DNA from: Siderastrea siderea
Taxonomy: Eukaryota; Cnidaria; Anthozoa; Scleractinia; Rhizangiidae
DNA length: 64,000 nucleotides
Direction: 5' to 3'
Assembly (NCBI GenBank): GCA_964030785.1
Contig: OZ034978.1
Location: forward strand, 454,001 to 518,000
Made by a program: the position numbers and the translations under genes. Below are positions 41,536 to 48,640 of the stretch, one piece after another. The notes under the pieces were generated by a model. The model saw only the letters and a program-made list of their open reading frames with translations, searched no databases and was not told the origin of the DNA. Position 1 is the stretch's first letter. Each line of letters opens with the position of its first letter.

Positions 41536-42578
41536 TCACACTACCTCCCTTTTAAAGTGTAGGGTCAAAATGCTGTGACCTTCCCCAAACTGAACGAGAT
41601 CCCCATTGATTTTTGCCATCTGTGTTTCGATGATTTCCACCAACTCATTTCGCACCGGTAAATACTGAATGTGGATGGGTTCAAAGTTAGTGGTGTTTTG
41701 AGGGTGATACTTCATTTCTCTCAAGAGATCCGTCACACGATTACACACCATGCTGCTGGTACCCACATTGCAGTACACGTGCAAGGGACGGGTGGGTTCA
41801 AATTCCGTGGAGGGACGAAACTTCTCGTTCAAATTGACAAAACGCCAAATGCACGTCATGCTCAGCACCAAATACCCACCACCCACTTTCCAAAACGTAG
41901 GTTGCTTGTTAGCATCCTGCACATCTGACGGGGTGGGAATGGTATCCGACCGAAATTCTTGCCATAAGTTAGGTCCCAGTCGAAACGTACCAGAGGTGGG
42001 TTCTTCGGTCCATCCCATTTTCAGTGCCAAGGTTTGTCCCCATGAGACACGTGCCACTTGTCTTTGGTAAATCACGTTGGTCGTGTTCAACAACAAATCC
42101 CCTCGGGAGGTCCATTCAAAGGAAGGGTATAACTTGGTGCCAGTGTCCTCAGCCCATTTGTTTTTGGGTTTGGTTCGATTGGCTCTTTCTTGATCGTAGC
42201 GATGAACCAGTTTTTGAAAAAATTGGAATCCCGTCGAGGAAGACAAACCCTCTTTTCAAGTCTTCACCCAAACTTTTCAGTTCTTGACGTTCATGCCACC
42301 AATAATCATCACCGTCATCATCTTTGTCATAAATGCGTTCATGCCATCGTACGTAAAGCAGGGGTTCCTTTTCGTTGACAAATTCTTCTCCTACCAGCGG
42401 AATGGTGGGTAACGACAAACTGACCATTCCCACTCATCCTTATCCCATCCTCGTCCCACAAATCGAATGGGTTTAGGCAAACGGTTTTTGAAATGACTGG
42501 AACGGTTGCGACCAACTCACGGGTACTGGCATGACTCATCAACGTCACGTAAGACGACGAGGTGGGTACAAACGTCAT
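41536..42578 (-). pseudogene. Penton-like minor capsid protein, copy B
   Basis: Starts MTFVPTSSSYVTLMSHAS. The block 42246-41536 has LGPNLWQEFRSDTIP, LHVYCNVGTSSMVCNRVTDL and FEPIHIQYLPVRNELVEIIE, ending FGEGHSILTLHFKREVV. It aligns along its length with copy A (GPNLQQEF, HVYSDVAGSSIVGNRVTDL). Frame changes in the first third break it. Its ATG overlaps the TGA of the integrase (ATGA). Confidence 0.75.
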
Positions 42579-43973
42579 GTTTTCCTCTTGTTCTTTTTCA
42601 GGGTGGTCACGTCTTGACTGGGAATCCAACTATTGTACTTTTCAGGCCAACCTTTCCACTTGACCAACACTCGGCCTTTTTGACGCTTAAGTACCTTTTC
42701 TATACGATCAAGGCATCGTCGGTTACGTGGACGTTTTGTAAATCGGCCTCGTCAAACGTACCTTTCACCGGGGTGTCATCCCACTCGCAAATCGTATAGG
42801 TGGGTACGATCCCAGGCACCACGCGATGCACCACAAACACTTCTTCGGTCCAACCGGGCAAATACCCTTTTTCAAAGGTACGACGAATCTTGTTAAGACG
42901 TACACGATCTCCCACCTTCAATTTGGCTTTGGGACGTTTTTCTTTCAAAAGTTTTTCGTAGAGACGTTTCCACACGGCTTCTTCGTTATCCCACGTCACG
43001 TCCTGGGGTGCCATGCCAATACGGCGATGACGCGTGACATTGTAACCTTGCACCAACTGGGGTAACTCGTCGTCAAAACGTAACGTGTTGGTCGCTGTCA
43101 AATAACGGTACAGTCGTTCTTTCAACGTGCTCTTAAACCATTTCACCACGGCAGCTTTGGCATCCCCTCCGTGGAAAAATGATCAATTCCATGATCCTTG
43201 ACCCAGCGTTGAGACGTACGATTGTAAAATTCTGTCCCTCGATCCGTTTGCAAACGATTGGGTTCATGACCTTGTTTAAGAATCTTGTCAAAGGCTTTGA
43301 CCAAGGCCACCCCGGTTTTGGCTTTCATGTACCCATGCACACTTGGACAACACTTCCAATACCATCAGCAAATAACGGATGTCTCGATTGTACTTGGCCA
43401 AGGGTTGGACTTCCCCCAGATCCGCCACCCATTTATCGTCCAATCCACTCACAATCACGGGGAGAGTGGGAAAACGACGACGTCGAGGCTTATGCAACGT
43501 ATACGCCAAATCCTGTTCCAATACGCTTTGAGGGTTTTTCAGAGGAATCTTGTGAGCACGGGCATAACGTTGGACACCGCCTAAACTGCCTTCGGTTCTG
43601 GAATCGTGGTAACGGGAGAGCCACTGCTCTGAGAGGGAAGTTGACTTTCTTTTTGTATTTCTAGGTGGCATACCTTCCAACAGCAATCCCACAGGGTTTG
43701 CATGGTGGGTACACTACGAGGGTACGCCTTTTGAATGATTCAATACCGTCGCAAGGCATTCGGGTGTTGTTTCAACCACAACACAAACACGACCCATCGA
43801 CACACATTGTTTTCCACCTTCAAGGGATGTGTGTCCTCGGGACATTCGGTAGGAATGGGGACTTTCTTTCCTTCCTGGTGGTGATATAAAAAAGCGCAAA
43901 GGGTTTGATGACAGTTTCATCGCATCACATCCCATAAATATTTCCAAGCATAACACACAGCAACAGACTCCAT
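42575..43973 (-). pseudogene. rve-family integrase with C-terminal chromodomain
   Basis: The integrase core is readable in pieces: DDKWVADLGEVQPLAKYN (first Asp), RLQTDRGTEFYNRTSQRWV (second Asp) and AAVVKWFKSTLKERL, where the catalytic Glu of the D,D35E triad should be but AAA encodes Lys (43141-43143). Next come VGDRVRLNKIRRTFEKGY (SH3-like) and a chromodomain with VLVKWKGWPEKYNSWIP near 42650. Frame changes lie near 43330, 43150 and 42705. Polinton integrases insert the linear genome at 6-bp staggered sites. A TATAAAA on this strand lies at 44021-44027, 48 nt before ATG 43973. Confidence 0.88.
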
Positions 43974-44203
43974 GTTGTTTTTTTTCAAACTGAACTTGTT
44001 TGCTCTTACAACAACACTCCTTTTATAGAATTTTCTTACAACTCAAAAAGATGAAGAGAGAGCGCGTATTTGAAAAAGTACCGACGGCCTGGTCGATAAT
44101 TCTCTTTTTTACGGACCTGCTTTTCATTTTCTCTAAAAGAGTTTCCTTTCTTACAAAGAAATGTTTAAAAGAAACCATCAATGGGTAAACAAGTATGGAA
44201 ATC

Positions 44204-44900
44204 TTAAGCTACAGTCTCTAGGCCTGTCTGCCAGTTCTGCACACTGTCACTGTACTTGGGTGGAGGTGGTGCTGGAGCTACTAGAACCTCTTGACGGTTC
44301 TTGAGTTCCTGTATTTCTCGCAACAACTGGTTCTTATAGTCAGTCAGAGGACGTTCTCGTTGTATATCCTTTTTGCGCCTCACTCTGGGTGATGGAGGTA
44401 AAGAATCTGGGATGTCATGCCCACGCAGTGGATAGCCATCAGCATCACGGGTAGGGAGTGGGTGTTGTGGGTTTTCTTCCTTGTTGAACAACCATTGGAG
44501 GTACTTTTGGCCCAAAGGTCTGTTGGCCCACCGAAAGAAGTTGCACTTTTTCTTGGAACAGGTCAGAAACAACCGTTTGGGGTTGTCTGAGGAGTGGCTC
44601 TGTTGAAGCGTAGCGGGTTCACGCAAAAGCACAACAAACAGCTCCCATGTCGCAAACATCTGGATGAGGTTGACGATACACCTCCCTCATATAGTCAAGG
44701 GCTTTCTCTTTAGCACTAAAAAGCAAACACAGATACCTGGGACATTTCACATATTCCCATCCCTTTTGGGCATTGCGCTCCTCCAAACGAACCTCATGGC
44801 AAGGGCAAACCATGTAGTCCACCGAACGGGCACGGGGATGTCTTAAAAAGTCAGAGCTTTGAAAGCCAGGGCTTTGAAAGATGGTAGCCATTCTCACCAT
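44204..44900 (-). pseudogene. GRF-type zinc finger protein
   Basis: The first part (44900-44619) has DYMVCPCHEVRLEERNAQKG and YVKCPRYLCLLF. The second (44659-44204) has NPKRLFLTCSKKKCNFFRWA, both resembling CxC/H...C...C.FF.W fingers of the GRF family, which bind nucleic acid in topoisomerases and nucleases. The C-terminus is a coiled coil plus Pro-rich tail (LLREIQELKNRQEV, APPPPKYSD). The two parts are in different frames, so one frameshift lies near 44620-44659. A role in replication or DNA binding is inferred. Confidence 0.6.
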
Positions 44901-44999
44901 TCCTTTAAACCCTTCATTGTCATCCTCAGGTGGGGGTTGAGGAGGATAAGTTTGTGTGGCTCTTGCATCAACTCTTGCACGGCTTCCTGGATTTCTTCC

Positions 45000-45341
45000 T
45001 CACCGGGTTGAGGAATCACCGTCTTGAATCACCTCCACCATATCCTCACGGCAATGTGGGTTGTTGGGGTTGGGGGTGTAATCGTAACACTCTTTTTTCA
45101 TCATTTCTACTACTGCAGCAGGATCATTGTCACTACGCATTTCACCCAAACAGGTCACCTCATTTTTCTTCGATCCAACGTGTGTCATATTTTGAATCAC
45201 GAGGGTTTCATTCTCCTCCTCCTTCTCCTTCTTTTTCTTTCGGGCAGGATTAGTGCCTTTGGCAGAACCAGATTTTCTCTTCCGACCAGGATTTGGATAA
45301 CGAGCTGGAGAGACATCCCCATATTCCCACGAGGTGGACAT
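45000..45341 (-). CDS. Lysine-rich early-type protein of unknown function
   Basis: From ATG 45341: MSTSWEYGDVSPARYPNPGR, a basic segment with KKKKEKEEENE (likely nuclear signal), then ECYDYTPNPNNPHCREDMVE, ending at 45000. A TATAAAAAG on this strand at 45380-45386 sits 39 nt upstream. The downstream frame changes suggest it may once have continued toward the GRF gene. No known family recognised. Confidence 0.5.
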   Translation of the reverse strand: MSTSWEYGDVSPARYPNPGRKRKSGSAKGTNPARKKKKEKEEENETLVIQNMTHVGSKKNEVTCLGEMRSDNDPAAVVEMMKKECYDYTPNPNNPHCREDMVEVIQDGDSSTR

Positions 45342-45419
45342 CCTGGTTGAATGTGATTTTTCACAAGCAACGCATGGCTTTTTATACACTTTAAACCTTT
45401 TTCTCATTGGTTCATTTCC

Positions 45420-45678
45420 CAATCACGTGATGACCATATAAGGTCAAAATGTTTCTGATAGGTCAGGTTCTTCTTGGGCGGTCACTGGTCAGATTTTGGA
45501 TCAATTTATGACCATATAAGGACAAAATACCCACGATTGGTCAGGTCGTCTCGACTTACATTGATTAGTTCCCCATCACGTGATGTGCATAAGGTCAAGT
45601 CTTTCCCCATTGGTCACCTTTTATTCCAATTTTACCTATTTAAGAAGGTCCATAATTCACTTTTCTCCATTCCATCCC
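45420..45678. promoter_or_regulatory. Divergent promoter between leftward and rightward genes
   Basis: Three imperfect repeats of about 75 bp each contain ATCACGTGAT or a remnant, CCATATAAGG (45434-45443 and 45512-45521) or GCATAAGG, and an ATTGGTCA-type inverted CCAAT word. CCATATAAGG fits both a CArG box and a TATA-like element. A TATTTAAG at about 45637 lies 40 nt before ATG 45679. The opposite gene has its own TATA at 45380. Eukaryote-style promoter logic; specific factors are inferred. Confidence 0.6.
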
Positions 45679-46613
45679 ATGGACTACTTCAAGAATCTCA
45701 AGCGTGAAGACTTTGAATTTGACGACGATTATCTGATGGAGCGTTTCAAACGAGGTTTAGCTGCCGGGTTAACCTACCAACAGTGATGTTATCATCAACT
45801 CATTGACTTTAGCTTGGCTTTAGGGTTAAGCAAAGCAAACATTCTTGAAATCGTGGGACCCAACACAAGTTACATTTTCCTGACGACTGCCTCCAGACCC
45901 AAACATCGACATGATTGGTGCCCAAGACGTAGAAGAGATGAAACTCAATATTGGAAGTGGTCACGTGATCTACACGGGTGGAGCCAAAGGCACTGATGAA
46001 TTGGCAGAAGAAATGGCCAAACATTTTGGCATGCAAGTGGACGTCATCGTGCCCCCAATCATCTACGAGTCGATTACGTCAGTCCTTCCACGGTGGAAGT
46101 GTTAGTCCTAGCCAATCCTCATCTTCATCGGGCTGCTCAAAAACTGTGTAAATGTGTTCCCACCCATTTTTACACGCTTCAATTGTTGCAACCCAATTAC
46201 CAAATTGCTAAAAAGGCTCATTCCATCTATGCTTTTGCCACATTGGAAAAGGATGCCAAGCGAGTCAAAGGGGGAACGGGGTGGACCGTGCAATTGGCGT
46301 GGATCAAGGCAAAGAAGTCTACCTGTTTGACATTCCCAGTCAAACTTGGTGCCGGTCTGAAAACCACTACTACGTCAGCGACCATTCTTTCTGTCTGGTA
46401 GCTGGGAGCAAGTTTTTACCCTGGGGTCTCAAACTCCTCACCCTTCATCAAAGCAGTGCTGTGGCTGGTTCCCAGGATCTTGACGAGAAAACCCAACAGG
46501 AAATCAAAGCCTTATTCAGCCGTACTTTCTGTTTGCCTGAGAACATTGAACAATTAAGAGCGGAACTGGAAAACTTTCATTTGTTAAAAAAAAACCATCA
46601 TGAAACGTGTTAG
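45679..46613 (+). pseudogene. SLOG-like Rossmann-fold protein
   Basis: The N-terminus is MDYFKNLKREDFEFDDDYLM up to a TGA at 45784. Later pieces contain VIYTGGAKGTDELAEEMAKH, matching the SLOG/DprA-type nucleotide-binding loop (TGGAxGxD ... A). Then come VLANPHLHRAAQKL and RVKGGTGWTVQLA, the second glycine motif, and GKEVYLFDIPSQTW. SLOG domains bind nucleotide-derived ligands in TRPM channels, DprA and bacterial immunity. The gene is split over three frames. It is the first gene of the rightward cassette. Whether the piece up to 45784 belongs to the same gene is probable, not proven. Confidence 0.65.
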
Positions 46614-46740
46614 CTTTTGTGGACAGACTCGAGTCTATTATCCCATTATGCATGGGGAAGATCATTGGATTCAAAAGGAACCTCTTACTTCAGAAGAGGA
46701 AGTGTTAAGGAGACGTTCCCGTTTTCAAAAACTTCGTTGA
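46600..46740 (+). CDS. PPP1R15/GADD34-like PP1 cofactor candidate
   Basis: An intact 46-codon frame whose ATG overlaps the end of the preceding gene. Residues 2-6 (KRVSF) form a textbook RVxF docking motif for protein phosphatase 1. About 32 residues further on, RRRSRFQKL resembles the RxRF segment of the PPP1R15 (GADD34/CReP) C-terminal domain, and Tyr and Glu-Asp residues lie between. Spacing and order match the minimal eIF2-alpha phosphatase-recruiting module, which several large DNA viruses have also acquired to relieve translation arrest. Assignment is by motif recognition only; a chance match in such a short frame remains possible. Confidence 0.55.
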   Translation: MKRVSFCGQTRVYYPIMHGEDHWIQKEPLTSEEEVLRRRSRFQKLR

Positions 46741-46743
46741 GAG

Positions 46744-46905
46744 ATGAATTCTACGTTACATTTGAGTCAAGCTTTAAGAAAAGCTGCTTATAGTGACATG
46801 AAAAAACAACAAATAGAAGAACGTTTGCAAGGCGCTAATGCAGCGTGGCAAGATAAGGACAAGGAGACAGAGTTTGTCGTTGTACAAAAAGTAACTTCTG
46901 TTTAA
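46744..46905 (+). CDS. Small unknown protein of the accessory cassette
   Basis: An intact 53-codon frame starting 3 nt after the previous stop. It encodes a charged helix (LSQALRKAAYSDMKKQQIEE) and ends DKETEFVVVQKVTSV. The EFVVV with acidic residues before it fits an LC3-interacting pattern, but this is weak. An AATAAA at 46913 just after the stop suggests the cassette transcript ends here. Confidence 0.45.
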   Translation: MNSTLHLSQALRKAAYSDMKKQQIEERLQGANAAWQDKDKETEFVVVQKVTSV

Positions 46906-46910
46906 TTTCA

Positions 46911-46918
46911 CAAATAAA
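46911..46918 (+). terminator. Probable polyadenylation signal of accessory cassette
   Basis: AATAAA (about 46913-46918) follows the last cassette stop by 8 nt, and a short A/T-rich stretch follows it. Confidence 0.45.
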
Positions 46919-46935
46919 AAATATTTACAAATATT

Positions 46936-47130
46936 GTCTCGTTTTTTCTTCTTTGCGTTCACGTGACTCCACCGTAAAAAATAAAAAGGGGAGGGGGTAC
47001 TCACCCCTTCTTTTTGTGCTTTCACGTGACTCATTTTTCATTGGTTTTTAACCCAATAGCACGTGACCCTTTTTTCTCTATATAACCGAGCAACTCAACC
47101 CCTCCCAGACTAGTTTCCTCCATACAGTAA
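46936..47130 (+). promoter_or_regulatory. Promoter of the right-end gene, inverted copy of 32832-32995
   Basis: Contains three CACGTG boxes, CCAAT at 47053-47057 next to CACGTG (47060-47065), and a TATA box CTATATAAC at 47079-47087, 53 nt before ATG 47140. The same module occurs inverted at 32832-32995. Confidence 0.65.
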
Positions 47131-47139
47131 AAAACCAGC

Positions 47140-47460
47140 ATGCCAAGATACTACTTAATTCGTCTAGCCAACACACCTCAAGATCAATTGACCATCTTTG
47201 AAAGAGATGAACTAAATTTGATGAAAACAAACATTTACGAAGACACCATCCAAGAAATCAAAAAATTATTTCCTGATTAGTTTCAAGACATCAAAGAACA
47301 GGCGGAAGATCTCACCTTAGCCTTGCAACACCGAGACATTCCTGCCATTGGTCAAACTCTCAAAAAAGTGCCCGGATTCAATACCATCTGTGACCAGACC
47401 GCCTTATTGGATGCAGAACCAGCTTTGTGGACAAATGATGATCCATTGAAATGCCGCTGA
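47140..47460 (+). pseudogene. Right-end accessory gene with nonsense codon
   Basis: A 107-codon frame (MPRYYLIRLANTPQDQLTIF, later EQAEDLTLALQHRDIPAIGQ) holds one in-frame TAG at 47278-47280, dividing it into 46 and 60 codons; otherwise open. All-helical look. I do not recognise it. It has a good TATA/CCAAT/CACGTG promoter and lies directly inside the right terminal repeat. Confidence 0.5.
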
Positions 47461-47563
47461 CCAGGCATCACGCACCTGACTTCTCTGACTTGTACATACC
47501 TGTTTGGACTTTGGACTCTTCTTTTGTTTTGTCCAAAAAAAATGGGGCGCCGCTGGCCACTCA

Positions 47564-47872
47564 GGTCCAGGAACACGCTCCCGCTTGTAACTAAGTGTTC
47601 CTTTTTTATCATTAAAATTATTGTTGCTCGAAAATTAAAATCTGTTTCAATTTGACTTTGTTGCTATGGTGAGTTTTTGATTCTCCCACAAGTTAGCCTC
47701 GTTTTGATGCTAGGGCTAAGAAAGGGACCTGGAAAAGAGTTGTGACGTCACGTTTGCTATGACGTCATTTTGGGAAAGTAAACAAATTAGAAAGTGAACA
47801 CATGAGTAAAAATGAACAAATGGGAAAATGAACAAATGGGAAAAGTGGGGTATATGAGCCCATAATACTACT
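47564..47872. repeat. Right terminal inverted repeat of inner Polinton
   Basis: Inverted match to 29502-29800, with about fifteen to twenty substitutions and an extra CCCATTTGTTCATTTT-like unit. Two TGACGTCA sites at 47743-47750 and 47760-47767. Confidence 0.92.
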
Positions 47873-47878
47873 CACGTG
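47873..47878. repeat. Right 6-bp target site duplication CACGTG
   Basis: Follows the terminus ...CATAATACTACT. Pairs with 29496-29501. Confidence 0.8.
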
Positions 47879-48640
47879 CTTGGATTCTTAACCCCAGGCG
47901 TTATCAACCGCGTACCATTTGCATCACGTGGGGAACTACTCAGGTGTAACATTTCTTTTAAGTATTTCCATTGTGTTGGTTTTAAGAAATTTTCGTTCAC
48001 GAGCCTCTGGCCTTCACCAGTGAATTGTAATTGTGGAACCAACAACTCGAATTTTCTGACGACAATCCTTCAAGCTGTACCGTCGCTTTGAAAAATCATT
48101 TCTGTGTCGTCTTCTAACACAATTTCAAACTCCAGTTGCATTGGTGGTAAGAGCCTGTCGGACAGGCCTTCGAAGAAAGAGTATCGGTTAAGAGGGAGAA
48201 TAGTTTCAACTGCGATACTCTCGTGGGACAAAACCGCTCTTTGTCGCATTCCAAGATTAGTCGCAGCGTCTGAGGTTACTGTGGTAGCATCATTGTCAAT
48301 ATACCAAAACTGGTTTTTGGCCACACTTCTTGAATAATCATCGCTAAAGTCGGGCAGATTTTTTAAGAAAATGACTTTGTGAATATCATTGGCCTCGTAA
48401 ACGGACTGTCCTGCCGACTTGACAGTCATACTTTTGATCAATGAGAAAGAGCCATTGACTGGAGCTGATTCAGTGTTGGCCCCTATTCTAGCCCCGCTTG
48501 CAGTACCCTCAGACGTGAGATTAATGCCAAAATAAGCGTTATACCAGTCATAACAATTATCCCGATCTCTGGCTGTGAACGTATGACCACTCTTTCGTTG
48601 AGTTTGGTTATTTCCTGGAAAAGTCAGTGGGGTATCCAAA
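47879..48640 (-). pseudogene. N-terminal part of the outer capsid protein gene
   Basis: The long frame 48639-48070 encodes RDNCYDWYNAYFGINLTSEG, NGSFSLIKSMTVKSAGQSVY, SRSVAKNQFWYIDND and LPLNRYSFFEGLSDRLLPPM, a beta-rich protein that I take for a Polinton-type major capsid protein of a lineage different from the inner one. After a stop, the sequence to 47879 (QFTGEGQRLV, PTQWKYLKEMLH) continues it. It then runs into the target site of the inner Polinton and resumes at 29495. An in-frame stop near 48070 shows it was already or has become dead. Confidence 0.6.

Larger units (their letters stand above)
29502..47872. mobile_element. Inner Maverick/Polinton (adintovirus-like), 18.4 kb, degenerate
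   Basis: Terminal inverted repeats of about 300 bp begin AGTAGTATTATGGGCTC at both ends (Polintons typically begin AG) and are flanked by CACGTG. Inside are family B polymerase, rve integrase with chromodomain, A32-type ATPase, adenain-like protease, double-jelly-roll capsid and penton-like genes: the diagnostic Polinton set. Most genes run leftward (45.4 to 29.9 kb) and an accessory cassette runs rightward (45.7-47.5 kb). Nearly all core genes carry stops and frameshifts, and the two terminal repeats differ by about fifteen to twenty substitutions plus one short insertion. The copy is therefore old and inactive. Confidence 0.93.

Noticed and set aside
46744..46905. LC3-interacting motif as a confident call
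   Set aside because: The EFVVV pattern is too short to support function without conservation data.
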